Source: CAZFDT01 sp964518335
GTDB taxonomy: Bacteria > Planctomycetota > Phycisphaerae > Phycisphaerales > Phycisphaeraceae
DNA: 64,000 nucleotides
NCBI GenBank assembly: GCA_964518335.1
Contig: CAZFDT010000005.1
Coordinates: forward strand, 70,056 to 134,055
Direction: 5' to 3'
The position numbers and the translations under genes were made by a program. The notes beneath the pieces are model-generated. The model was not told the DNA's origin and made no database searches. It worked only from the letters and a program-made list of their open reading frames with translations. Of this stretch, positions 35,224 to 44,400 are shown in pieces. Position 1 is the stretch's first letter, and every line of letters begins with the position of its first letter.

Positions 35224-37103
35224 TCATCTCCATTCGTAGGTAGATCGCCCTGGCCGACGAATAAGACAGCACTGCCGCCGTACTCTGAACGAAGAAGATT
35301 CTGGGTCTGACCGCTTCGTGTCTCGCGCACCAATGACTCGTACGATTTGGCGGGGCCGGATGCAACGTATGTCAGGGCGACATCGGCATCCACGGCGACG
35401 AACAGCGCCGGCCGATCGTCATCCTTGATGCCGGACCGGTCGAAATCTGCCTGGTCCCAGTTCTGGCGAAACACGCCGCCGAGCAGCTCCGTGGTTCCTC
35501 GAACTGTCTTGATCATGGTGGCGAAATCCTCGGTTTTCTGCCCCAGGATCCAGAGGCTGCCTTCCTCGTTGAGAATATTGACCACCGTTGGGCCACCCAG
35601 CTCCGTATTGACATCGCGGACCCATGCGTTGGCGTTGCGGAACTCAAGGGGCGATCCGACCAATGATTCGATGAAGACGCGCGCCCCCCGTCCACGGTCG
35701 TCGGTTCGGTACGTGCCCGAACCATGCCGCAGCACCCACGTGCGCGCGGCCGCCTGCTCAAACGTGACGCGCGTGTTCGACCCATATCCGGCATAGATCA
35801 GTTCAATGATGACCGCGCGGGCGCTACCTTCTTCCAGTCTGAAGGCTGGTTCTTCACCCGTCTGATGCTTGATGTAGGCATTGCCGACGCCCATGATGCG
35901 CTCGACGTTACCTCGGAGGATGACGGTCGACGTCGTCATGTAATCGTTGCCGGCGGGGATGAAAATGTGTCGAACGCCGGTATCGATCGCCGCCTGCAAT
36001 GGTCCTGTCAGATCGCCCCGGGGCGGCATCACTACCCACTCCGACGACAACTGTGGATATTGAATCTCCGGACTTTCCTCGACCGGCAATCTCAAAGACC
36101 CCGAACCATGCGGCGGCATACCAAAGCTATGCTTAGGTGATTCGGAGAGGTACAGGTCGATATCTGGCCCGGTAGCAACCGGACCGTTGTTCGATACGAT
36201 GGCGGTATGGAATCCCCGCGTGTTCACCTCGCGAGCCATCAGCCCGCCCGCGCGATTATCGATCGCGATTTCACCCTCGCCTTGGAGATCAGCGCCGATC
36301 AGGACCGTCTGGTCTTTGCTGACTAGAGGTACGACACAATCACGGACAACCAGATCGCGAATGCTGGCTATGCCGCAGACCACGCCGATTCGGGACCGAG
36401 CGACGGTAATATGCTCCATGGTGAAGTAGTTGCCCGCCTGCTCGATTGCGATGCCAGTGTCGAATCCTTCGACAGTCACGTACCGCGCATTGGCGGGGCC
36501 AGTGTTCCAGTCGAGCAGACCCAAGCCGATGTGACCGGGGTGCTGAATCGGATCCGAGGTGCGGATCGTCACATCCTTCACCGCACCCGTGTTGTTGGAG
36601 TGATAGTTCAGGGCTATCGCGCCCGGATTGCCCCGGCCGATTTCGATGGTGAGGTGGTAGAAATAGTTATGCATGTTCTGCTCGCCCTGTTGCCTGGGGT
36701 GTCGAGCATGGATAAACGCTAGTGGTTTCTTTGGATCGCCAAAACCAGGCGAATCATCGGCGAGCTTGATGATCGTCCCGCTCCGGCTCTCGCCCATGAC
36801 GCAGACTTTCTTCTTCTTCGTGTCGTTGACGCCGTAACGGATCTGTTGGTTGATCAGGTATGTGCCATTGGGGATGTAGATCGCCCGCGGCTGATCCATC
36901 TCGAACGCCTTCCTGAAAGCCTCGGTGTCGTCGGTCACCCCATCGCCGACTGCGCCCAGGTCGCGGATGTTGACCATGCCCGCATTCGCGGGCATGACGA
37001 AGTGCGGCTCGAATCCATGTAGTTCTTCGATGGTCCTTGCCGAACATGGCGACCACGCCGAGGTATACATGCACACAACGATGGCCAGGTAGCGCTTCTT
37101 CAT
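35220..37103 (-). CDS. Secreted pectate-lyase-superfamily/GH55-like protein
   Basis: The 627-residue protein has a signal peptide (MKKRYLAIVVCMYTSAWSPCSA) and two beta-helix units. Each begins with a variant of the superfamily motif: VNIRDLGAVGDGVTDDTEAF near residue 44, and PRGDLTGPLQAAIDTGVRHI near residue 365. Twin helices of this sort are typical of GH55 glucanases and pectate_lyase_3 proteins. It is first in the unit that continues with the mutarotase-like and GH28-like genes, after a 65-nt gap from the metallophosphoesterase stop. Substrate unknown. Confidence 0.75.
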   Translation of the reverse strand: MKKRYLAIVVCMYTSAWSPCSARTIEELHGFEPHFVMPANAGMVNIRDLGAVGDGVTDDTEAFRKAFEMDQPRAIYIPNGTYLINQQIRYGVNDTKKKKVCVMGESRSGTIIKLADDSPGFGDPKKPLAFIHARHPRQQGEQNMHNYFYHLTIEIGRGNPGAIALNYHSNNTGAVKDVTIRTSDPIQHPGHIGLGLLDWNTGPANARYVTVEGFDTGIAIEQAGNYFTMEHITVARSRIGVVCGIASIRDLVVRDCVVPLVSKDQTVLIGADLQGEGEIAIDNRAGGLMAREVNTRGFHTAIVSNNGPVATGPDIDLYLSESPKHSFGMPPHGSGSLRLPVEESPEIQYPQLSSEWVVMPPRGDLTGPLQAAIDTGVRHIFIPAGNDYMTTSTVILRGNVERIMGVGNAYIKHQTGEEPAFRLEEGSARAVIIELIYAGYGSNTRVTFEQAAARTWVLRHGSGTYRTDDRGRGARVFIESLVGSPLEFRNANAWVRDVNTELGGPTVVNILNEEGSLWILGQKTEDFATMIKTVRGTTELLGGVFRQNWDQADFDRSGIKDDDRPALFVAVDADVALTYVASGPAKSYESLVRETRSGQTQNLLRSEYGGSAVLFVGQGDLPTNGDE

Positions 37104-37168
37104 GAGGACTCTCGAACTGCGGTTGGCTTACCGATCGCGCCGACAACAACGCTCTTCACTCTACTCAT

Positions 37169-39157
37169 TCAGGTCCCGGCCGGAATAACCGGCCGGAGAA
37201 CCTGTTCATCCAGGAGTACGCCCTTGAGCGAACAGACACGCAGGTGGCATGCCTGTTCAGTCAGATCCATCAGGCAATAGTGATGCTCGCTGGCAAGAAT
37301 GTTTGAGGACGGGTTGGCGCGTTTGCCGGCGCCTCTTGTTGCATAGAGATAGGCTCCCGCGCCACCGGTGACAATGCACGCGGGGCCACCATTGGGCTGG
37401 GATCGCTCGTAGAGATGGTCGTGTCCACTGAACATCGCGGTGACGCCATGATCGCTCAGCAACGGCAGGATGACCTCCCGGCAGCTTCTGCAGGCGTCTT
37501 CGACAATGAGTCCATCCTGGCGGACGCGAAGATGAGGACCCGAGGACCAGGCGGGGTAGTGATTGAAAGCGAACGTGAATGCAGCGGCGCGTTCGCGCAG
37601 CGTTCGCACAAGCCACGCATAGGGGACGCCTTCAGGCGACCAGTCATCAGCCCCATCGATGCCGATGAGCAGCGCCGGTCCCATGGCGACGGCCCAGTTT
37701 CGGCTGCGATGGGGTGGGAGCATCAGCCGATGCCACAACGGGCTGTTCTCGTCGTGATTGCCCAGTACGCTCAGGCAAGGAACCTGAGCGAGAAGGTCCC
37801 GAGCCGGATGTAGAAACTCCGCATCCCAGCAGGCGTCGATGCGACCGTTGCTGACCATGTCGCCGACGAACACCATGGCGTGCGGGCGAACCCGGGCGAT
37901 GGCGGCGGCGTTCTCGGCCCACACGTGCGGTAGCGGCCCAGCATCACCACACACCACGATGCGGATCGGCCCCTCGTGGGGCAGCGTCGCCAGACGCCCG
38001 CTCGCGTGGGCTTCGCTGCAGTTGACCTTGATCAGATAGGGGTAATCTCGGCCGGCGGACAAACCCGTCACGTGCCAATGGTGGTGCAACCCGGCCGGTG
38101 ATATGTGCGACTCGCCGGCGATATTCAGTTGCACGGCCACCGGGGCATTTGTGCGACACGTGATGTCACCGTGGTCAGCGCCGATGTCCACGACAAGCGG
38201 GCCGGACTGAACCATCGCGGCCTGGGGCGGTACGCCCAGCACCGTGGCCTGGGGCGCAATGCAACGGTCATCGCCGCTTGCCTCAAAACAGCGGAGGCTC
38301 AACGCCGCGGCGGCGCTGGCCGACGTCGCTTCATCGTACGCCAGCGACAGCTCATTGCACCCCGCCCGCAAGAGTGACGTGGGCACACCTGTTGCTTCGG
38401 CGTAGCGCATGCCGTCCAGTGGCACAGGGATGGGCTTGCCATTGAGGCGCAGTCGATCCAGCTCCGAGGCTACACACGTCAATGACACGAACTTGGCTGG
38501 GTCATCGACGATGAAGCGGCGCCGGCACTCAATCTGAAAAGGCTTGGATTGTGGGGGCCGTTTCCACTGTTCGACCTCCACCGCGGCGGCCCACCCGCCA
38601 TCGCCGCTGATGATGCGGCCGACCAGCCCATGCACGCCAGCCGCCAGTGTGGCCCGGGCCTGCGTCGCCCGACCCGCCAGCGGGGAGCGGTTGCCGCGAT
38701 CCAGCGTGTCCAGCAATGGCCGACCATCTAGCCACCACTGCATCCACCAGTCCGCACCGCAGTGGAACCGCAGGTGGGCGTCCTCCGAGAGATCGAAGCG
38801 TGTCACCAGGTAGGCGGTGCGCCCACTTTTCGGCGAGCCAAAGCATCGGGTCAGATCGAAGCCGCCGCGGTCGTCCGGGCGAACTTCGCAACGCTGCAGT
38901 TGCACACTGCCGGCGTAGGCGGTGAGAGGTTCGCCTTGGAGAGCTTGGACACTGGGCACGCCGTCAGCCACCTCCGTCGCCCCGTAGGCCCACCATCGCC
39001 CCAACACCACCGGCCGCGCATGCGGGGCCAACTCGCCCAGCGCTTGCGCTACGCTGCCGAACCACGGACCTGCCAACCCGTCCACAACAACACGATGCTC
39101 CCACGCCCCACCGACGGCCAGGTCCACGCAAAGTCCGGGATGTTGGGGTGGCGTCAT
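37169..39157 (-). CDS. Metallophosphoesterase, purple-acid-phosphatase-like
   Basis: The 662-residue protein has an N-terminal beta-rich half (residues 1-400) and a C-terminal calcineurin-like phosphoesterase with the metal motifs VVCGDAG, VFVGDMVSNGR, LGNHDEN, AFNHYPAWS and FSGHDHLYER. It should hydrolyse a phosphomonoester or phosphodiester. No signal peptide is evident at MTPPQHPG. The ATG at 39157 overlaps the stop of the PEP-synthase-like gene (ATGA), so the two are made together. It ends the seven-gene operon. Confidence 0.85.
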   Translation of the reverse strand: MTPPQHPGLCVDLAVGGAWEHRVVVDGLAGPWFGSVAQALGELAPHARPVVLGRWWAYGATEVADGVPSVQALQGEPLTAYAGSVQLQRCEVRPDDRGGFDLTRCFGSPKSGRTAYLVTRFDLSEDAHLRFHCGADWWMQWWLDGRPLLDTLDRGNRSPLAGRATQARATLAAGVHGLVGRIISGDGGWAAAVEVEQWKRPPQSKPFQIECRRRFIVDDPAKFVSLTCVASELDRLRLNGKPIPVPLDGMRYAEATGVPTSLLRAGCNELSLAYDEATSASAAAALSLRCFEASGDDRCIAPQATVLGVPPQAAMVQSGPLVVDIGADHGDITCRTNAPVAVQLNIAGESHISPAGLHHHWHVTGLSAGRDYPYLIKVNCSEAHASGRLATLPHEGPIRIVVCGDAGPLPHVWAENAAAIARVRPHAMVFVGDMVSNGRIDACWDAEFLHPARDLLAQVPCLSVLGNHDENSPLWHRLMLPPHRSRNWAVAMGPALLIGIDGADDWSPEGVPYAWLVRTLRERAAAFTFAFNHYPAWSSGPHLRVRQDGLIVEDACRSCREVILPLLSDHGVTAMFSGHDHLYERSQPNGGPACIVTGGAGAYLYATRGAGKRANPSSNILASEHHYCLMDLTEQACHLRVCSLKGVLLDEQVLRPVIPAGT

Positions 39158-42100
39158 GGCACTCGCAATATCGCTTTGATCAGAAACATCACGGGCACGT
39201 AGGCGAGGATATAGACGCCCAGCCAGCCGATGTCCCAATCCACACCGATCGCGTGCAGGGGCCGACAAAAGATCCGGGCCGACTCAAGCCGCGGCGGATA
39301 GATGATGCGCACCTCCTGCACACTCAGAGGTTCGCCAACGTATCGCACGGCCTGCGGTGGCGATGACGACCCGATCGCGACGCGCATCGGCCATGATCGT
39401 CCAGCGGTGGATAGCGTCAGCGGCTTCACGCCAGCGTCCTGACCGGCGACAAGTGTCCATGCCAGCTGCTGCGGTTTCATCGGTCCGTCAAGGAACGCAT
39501 CGAGATCGGCCAGCATCTGCTGCCGCGCCAGCCGCGATGCCCAGCGTGTCTCCCACGGCAGACCGCTCAGGTCGCCTTCATTCCGCCACCGCGAGCGCAG
39601 CTCTACAAGCGTTTGCCGCACTGGAGGAATGGTCTGCGACAGAGACGACGCCTCGTGCAGCATCAGCCCATCGGACAACTGCAGCGATGCCGCATCGATC
39701 CAGTCACCATTCACGGTGGCGACCACGCGGATCGTCTCGCCCGGCAGAGCGACCGTGAGGGCCGGATCGATGCGCTGCTGCAGCCAGAGGAACGTGAGGA
39801 TCAGCGGGCCCAGCAGTACCGCCAGCGGGACGAATGCCGACGCCATGATCCGCCGCTGGCCCCGGGTCGCCTCGTCGAGCATCATGCGACGATGCGGCGA
39901 CGTCGCTGGCAAGCTCCGCGCATGGCGGGCCAGTTCCCGGCTGCGGCGCTTGACCTCCCTGAGCCGCCGGTGATCGCTGAGTATTCGCTGCAGTCCCATG
40001 GTGAGCGCGGCCAAAGCTGCGCCAATAAGGGCCACTGCAGCAGGCCGGCCCAACGCCGGCACCATTGGCCAGAGGATTGCATCCAGCAGCGCCATCGTCG
40101 GCTGGCGCAGCCAAGTCGGCGGCAGAACGAAGAACGCCAATAGGAAGGCCAGCCATGCGATCAGGAACACGTTGCGCAGCGTGGCCGCGCGACGTTCACC
40201 CGCGCCCTGGGGCGGCGGCATGAAATGCGGCGCTGGCGCTTGCTTATTCACTTCAGCGACAACCGGCACATCATCAGTTACGCCCCGGCAGACACGGCCG
40301 CTTCCCCCGTCCACGCTAACCATCTCGCTCGACTTCAGCAGTTGCCTGGCGTCGGAGAGAACGACGGCGGGAATGCCCATCTCGCGCGCAACGACCGCGC
40401 CGTGCGATAGAGCACCCCCACGTTCGAGCACGATGCCCGACGCGTTCACGAACAGCGGCGTCCACGACGGATCCGTCGAGCGACAGACCAGTACGTACCC
40501 CGACACAAGGTCTGCACCCTGCTCGGGATCGTCAAGGACGGCGACGAGCCCGGAGCCCCGACCACTGGAGATCCCGAATCCCTGCCACGCGTCGCAGTCG
40601 TCTGTCGAAACGGCTGTTGTGGGACTTCCGAGTTCTGCGATCGTCTTGTCGTCCAGTAGGTTGGGCAGACTCAGCTTTTCTTCGCGATCCATGGCGGCAC
40701 GACGATCCGCGATAGTCTGCAGGGGCGCGTAGCCTGTACGGGTGGCCCGCCTCATTTCGTCTTGCGTGAGCAGGAAGACTTCATCGTCGGCTCCGCATCG
40801 CCGGCCGATCGCGCGTGCCACGTCACGCAAAAGCGCGTAGCCGCGCATCAACTCGTGCTTGGCGTTCTCGCGGTAAGGCAAGTAGCGATGCAACAGCGAC
40901 AAGTAATGATCGAATTGCGGCCGCGCCCGTCGAGGCAGCCGGTCCCGCCGTGCGGCCGCCTCCGCCGCTGCGAGTCGTTGCTGGCCCTCGTGCCGGGTCA
41001 GCGGATCCTCGCCCTGGTGCAGGACCCGCGCCATCCGCAGCACGTCATTGGGCCGCTCCCGCCACCGCGGCGTACCCAGATCGAACTCACCGGGCGCACG
41101 GTGACCATGGCACTGCAGCCAGTCCTCAAGCGACATTCGTCCGTGGGCGACCTCGTACAGGTCGTGGTCGGCGAGCACCGTCTGGTCGGGAGGGCCGCCC
41201 GTTGACAACTGCAGCGACAACTGCGCTACATCCTCATCCCAGAAGTGCTCGGCAAGGAAGGTGCCGAACGCCGCCAGCACGTGCCCGGCGATGAAGCTGG
41301 GCAGCAGACTGTGCGGGGCAAACTCATCGAGCACGCGGACGCGACAATGATCCCACAACTCGAGCAGCCTGTCGGCGGCGAGATCTGTTAAGTCGATCCG
41401 CGACTGCTCCCGCACCCACTGGTCGAATGCGGGGACGGTCACCTGCTCGAACTGCCGATCAAAGTCGTCTGCGAGTTGGTGGACGCGGCGGTTCACGCGA
41501 GACAGTAGTCGCGCCGCCCGCAGGCGATCGCGCAGGGAACCGATGGGCAGAGTTGGCGGCGCCTGCCCAGCATTGGCGTTGTGGCGAAGTGCGTTGGTGT
41601 CGTAGGCGAACGGAAAATCGTGCGAGAACATCTGCGGGGCGCGGCTCAGGTCCATATAGGGCCGGCCCGCGATCTGCTGCAGAAAGCTCTGGCCCTCCAT
41701 TGTCGGGGCGGGCTCGAATCCCACCATCCGGTACAGAGCGCCAAGCCCGCCACCGCCGCTGTGCACCGACGCCATGACGCTCCACGTCAACGGTGTGGGG
41801 TGCGGGAGCGTTTCCGCGAGGTTATGCAGCACCCAGGGGCCATGCCCCGCCTTTCGAAGGTCACGCAACTGCTGTGCGATCTGTCGCGGAGACACAGATC
41901 GTCCAACATCGTCGAGCGTCGTGATCGCCCGCGATTGCAGCAGATAAAGCTCGTCGCCGCGGCGTGCCCACTCCAAATCCTGGGGCCTACCGTACTCTCG
42001 CGCCACCGCCGTGCCCAGTCGCCACAGTTCGTGCACGTCCTTCGGCATCAGGCACGGCCGACACTGGTCCGGCCCGCTCACCGTCATCACGTCCCGACTT

Positions 42101-42768
42101 CCGGGTGACAGCGCTAGCGCCTTGGTCGCGATCGACGCCTCCAACACCGTGCCGTCGGCTGCGTCGAGCACCAACGTGTCGGGCTGAACTTGACCTGACA
42201 CGACCATCTCCCCCAAACCCCAACTGGCTTCAATAAGCATCTGGCCGGTGTCGCCGTTTCGCGGGTTGGCCGTGAACAGCACGCCGGCGACCTGGGCAGG
42301 CACGAGCCGCTGCACGATGACAGCCATCGCCACGGATTCGCGGGGGATCTGGTGCTGCCGCAGGTACGCACGGATGCGCGGCGCGTCGATGCAGTGCCAA
42401 CATCGCTCGATGGCGGCGAGTAGTTGGTCCTCGCCGCGAACGTCCAGCAGCGTCTCGTACTGCCCAGCCATGGAGGCGTGGACAAGGTCCTCGGCCGTCG
42501 CCGATGAGCGTACGGCCACAGAGGGCGAACCCATCGCGCGATAGCGATCGATAATCTGGGTGGCCAGCTCCGATGGCATCGCCCTCTCGCCGGGCGTCTG
42601 CTGTGCGAACCTGAATGCGGTCGTGGTCACGACGAACCCGTCCGGCACGCGGAAGCCCGCACCGATGAGCCGCGCCAGATTGACCGCCTTGCCGCCGCTC
42701 TGGTCGCGATCGATCGCCAGCGCCAGCGACGTCGTCCACAGGTTCAACTGCAACGCCAGATCGTTCAT
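39154..42768 (-). CDS. PEP-synthase/rifampin-phosphotransferase-like enzyme fused to an EMC3/TMCO1-like membrane domain
   Basis: The 1204-residue protein starts with an ATP-grasp PPDK_N domain (residues 15-285: GGKAVNLARL, SVAVRSSATAEDL, LFTANP, LQSRAITT) and has a variable middle region (300-710). The PEP-utilising mobile domain follows, with catalytic His789 in LERGGALSHGAVVARE. This order equals rifampin phosphotransferase. From residue 863 a membrane part follows: spans near 866-885, 908-927 and 975-997, with a charged coil (LREVKRRSRELARH) between, as in EMC3/TMCO1 (DUF106) insertase-like proteins. A beta domain and a last span end the protein. The operon partners are a PQQ-propeller and a phosphoesterase. 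Substrate unknown. Confidence 0.75.
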   Translation of the reverse strand: MNDLALQLNLWTTSLALAIDRDQSGGKAVNLARLIGAGFRVPDGFVVTTTAFRFAQQTPGERAMPSELATQIIDRYRAMGSPSVAVRSSATAEDLVHASMAGQYETLLDVRGEDQLLAAIERCWHCIDAPRIRAYLRQHQIPRESVAMAVIVQRLVPAQVAGVLFTANPRNGDTGQMLIEASWGLGEMVVSGQVQPDTLVLDAADGTVLEASIATKALALSPGSRDVMTVSGPDQCRPCLMPKDVHELWRLGTAVAREYGRPQDLEWARRGDELYLLQSRAITTLDDVGRSVSPRQIAQQLRDLRKAGHGPWVLHNLAETLPHPTPLTWSVMASVHSGGGGLGALYRMVGFEPAPTMEGQSFLQQIAGRPYMDLSRAPQMFSHDFPFAYDTNALRHNANAGQAPPTLPIGSLRDRLRAARLLSRVNRRVHQLADDFDRQFEQVTVPAFDQWVREQSRIDLTDLAADRLLELWDHCRVRVLDEFAPHSLLPSFIAGHVLAAFGTFLAEHFWDEDVAQLSLQLSTGGPPDQTVLADHDLYEVAHGRMSLEDWLQCHGHRAPGEFDLGTPRWRERPNDVLRMARVLHQGEDPLTRHEGQQRLAAAEAAARRDRLPRRARPQFDHYLSLLHRYLPYRENAKHELMRGYALLRDVARAIGRRCGADDEVFLLTQDEMRRATRTGYAPLQTIADRRAAMDREEKLSLPNLLDDKTIAELGSPTTAVSTDDCDAWQGFGISSGRGSGLVAVLDDPEQGADLVSGYVLVCRSTDPSWTPLFVNASGIVLERGGALSHGAVVAREMGIPAVVLSDARQLLKSSEMVSVDGGSGRVCRGVTDDVPVVAEVNKQAPAPHFMPPPQGAGERRAATLRNVFLIAWLAFLLAFFVLPPTWLRQPTMALLDAILWPMVPALGRPAAVALIGAALAALTMGLQRILSDHRRLREVKRRSRELARHARSLPATSPHRRMMLDEATRGQRRIMASAFVPLAVLLGPLILTFLWLQQRIDPALTVALPGETIRVVATVNGDWIDAASLQLSDGLMLHEASSLSQTIPPVRQTLVELRSRWRNEGDLSGLPWETRWASRLARQQMLADLDAFLDGPMKPQQLAWTLVAGQDAGVKPLTLSTAGRSWPMRVAIGSSSPPQAVRYVGEPLSVQEVRIIYPPRLESARIFCRPLHAIGVDWDIGWLGVYILAYVPVMFLIKAILRVP

Positions 42769-44375
42769 GGGTCACTACCCTCGAACGCATGGACCCCGCC
42801 GGTCTCGGAACCGACGTACACCCGGCCATGGGCGACGATCGGCCCGCTGATCGACAGGCCAAGCTCGCCCGGTCGGCCGGGACGATTGACATAGTGCTTC
42901 TCAAGCAGCGTGCCGTTGTGGCGATCGAGCACCGCCAGGTATCCGTCGTTACTCACCACATAGACGTGCGTGTCGGTGACGGCGGGCCCAGCCATCAGCG
43001 GCGAGTTGCCACTGATTCGGGTGCGCCAGCGTATGGACTGGTCCGTCAGATTGATTGCGATCAACTCGCCGTTACGACAGGGGGCGAAGGCGACGCCGTC
43101 GTGCGCGGCGATCGAGGCGAGAACGGTGTCGGGCAGGGCGACCTGCCATCGCACGGCGCCGCTGCGGCGGTCTAGGGCCAGGACCACGCCGATGGGATGC
43201 GGGTCGGCGAAAACAAAATCGCCGCGGCCGCAGCCGATCAGTACCAGGTCGTCAATCAGCGTAACCGAACCGACCGCGGGATAGTCCGTGTTCGTACGCC
43301 AGACTTCGCGCGTAAGGCCCTGCTGGGCGAGCGTCTGGTCGTCGTCGATGCGCAGGGCGACGACGGCGTGGCCGTTGACGCCGCTGCCGATGTAAGCGAT
43401 CCCGTCGGCGATCGCCGGAGAGCTTTCCGGATCGTTGACCGGGTGCTTCCACAGGAGTTGGCCATCGCTGATCCGCACGCCCATGACGAAGCCCGGATCG
43501 TCTCCTGCGGCGGGCTTGTGATGGGTGCCGACTTCGACGGCACCGGCGCCGACGACGGCGATATCGCCCTCGATGGCCGGCGAGCTTTCGATGTGCAGCG
43601 GCGTCACGACTCGCCAGCGAAGGGTGCCCGTGTGGGCGTCGAAGCCCATCAGGGCCGAGTCACGGTCGGCGTGCAGCCCTTCGCCCACGATGACGTAGCG
43701 GCCATCGGCTGTGACGGCGGGCGAACTGAAAATACCCTTGAAAGCCGCGGCACCGCCGCCATTGAAGGCGGGGGCTTCATACGTAACCCAGCGCTTGCGG
43801 CCAGTGGCCGCGTCGAGACACACCAGGGCCCCCGCACTGGTCGGCGGCGTCAGCGTCGCCGACGCCGCGTACACAGATGAGCCATGAACTGCAACGCTGC
43901 CCAGGTATTGGGCAAGGTCATCATCGGGGTCAATGAAGTTCCACACCGGCCGAAGCGATGCGGGCGAGGGGCCGCCTGCGTAGCCGGTGCGTTGCGGGTT
44001 GGCGCGGGAGATGACGGGCGAGTCGATGAGATCGTGCGGCGTCGTGGGTGGCAGCGGATCAGCATCACGCGGCGGCAGCGACTCATTCTCGCGCAGGTAG
44101 GCCAGCGCCACGGCAGTCCAGTCGGTGTTGCCGCCGGCCACGATCGTGCGCCGCGGCGCTGTGGCGGGCGAGCTTGGCCAGAATTGCCATGCGAACACGC
44201 CCGACGCCAGTGCGACGACGAGGATAGCCGGGATCCACGGGCGCTCGCGGCAGATGCGTCCCCACTGCGAGGGCCGCACCAGCATCGCCGCGACGCTGAC
44301 AAGGCCGGCAAGCACCGCCGGTAGCACGGCAGCGCCGGCGTTGAAAACGATGGGCACCACGGCAATAGAAAACAT
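42765..44375 (-). CDS. Membrane-anchored PQQ-like (BamB-type) beta-propeller
   Basis: The 536-residue protein has two hydrophobic N-terminal segments (residues 1-32 and about 50-65), then an eight-bladed PQQ-like propeller with repeats such as LVCLDAATGRKRW, LMGFDAHTGTLRW, VLALDRRSGAVRW and LAVLDRHNGTLLE. These propellers bind cofactors or partner proteins. Its ATG has AAGGA 6 nt upstream, 25 nt after the previous stop. Its TGA overlaps the ATG of the PEP-synthase-like gene. It may be the outward-facing partner of that membrane enzyme; this is inference. Confidence 0.82.
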   Translation of the reverse strand: MFSIAVVPIVFNAGAAVLPAVLAGLVSVAAMLVRPSQWGRICRERPWIPAILVVALASGVFAWQFWPSSPATAPRRTIVAGGNTDWTAVALAYLRENESLPPRDADPLPPTTPHDLIDSPVISRANPQRTGYAGGPSPASLRPVWNFIDPDDDLAQYLGSVAVHGSSVYAASATLTPPTSAGALVCLDAATGRKRWVTYEAPAFNGGGAAAFKGIFSSPAVTADGRYVIVGEGLHADRDSALMGFDAHTGTLRWRVVTPLHIESSPAIEGDIAVVGAGAVEVGTHHKPAAGDDPGFVMGVRISDGQLLWKHPVNDPESSPAIADGIAYIGSGVNGHAVVALRIDDDQTLAQQGLTREVWRTNTDYPAVGSVTLIDDLVLIGCGRGDFVFADPHPIGVVLALDRRSGAVRWQVALPDTVLASIAAHDGVAFAPCRNGELIAINLTDQSIRWRTRISGNSPLMAGPAVTDTHVYVVSNDGYLAVLDRHNGTLLEKHYVNRPGRPGELGLSISGPIVAHGRVYVGSETGGVHAFEGSDP

Positions 44376-44400
44376 GGTCGATCCTTCTGCGTGGGCCGCA

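Noticed and set aside
37175..37196. Perfect hairpin CCGGCCGG...CCGGCCGG near the phosphoesterase stop
   Set aside because: It lies within the last codons of the gene, and no T tract follows on the minus strand, so I do not call it a terminator.
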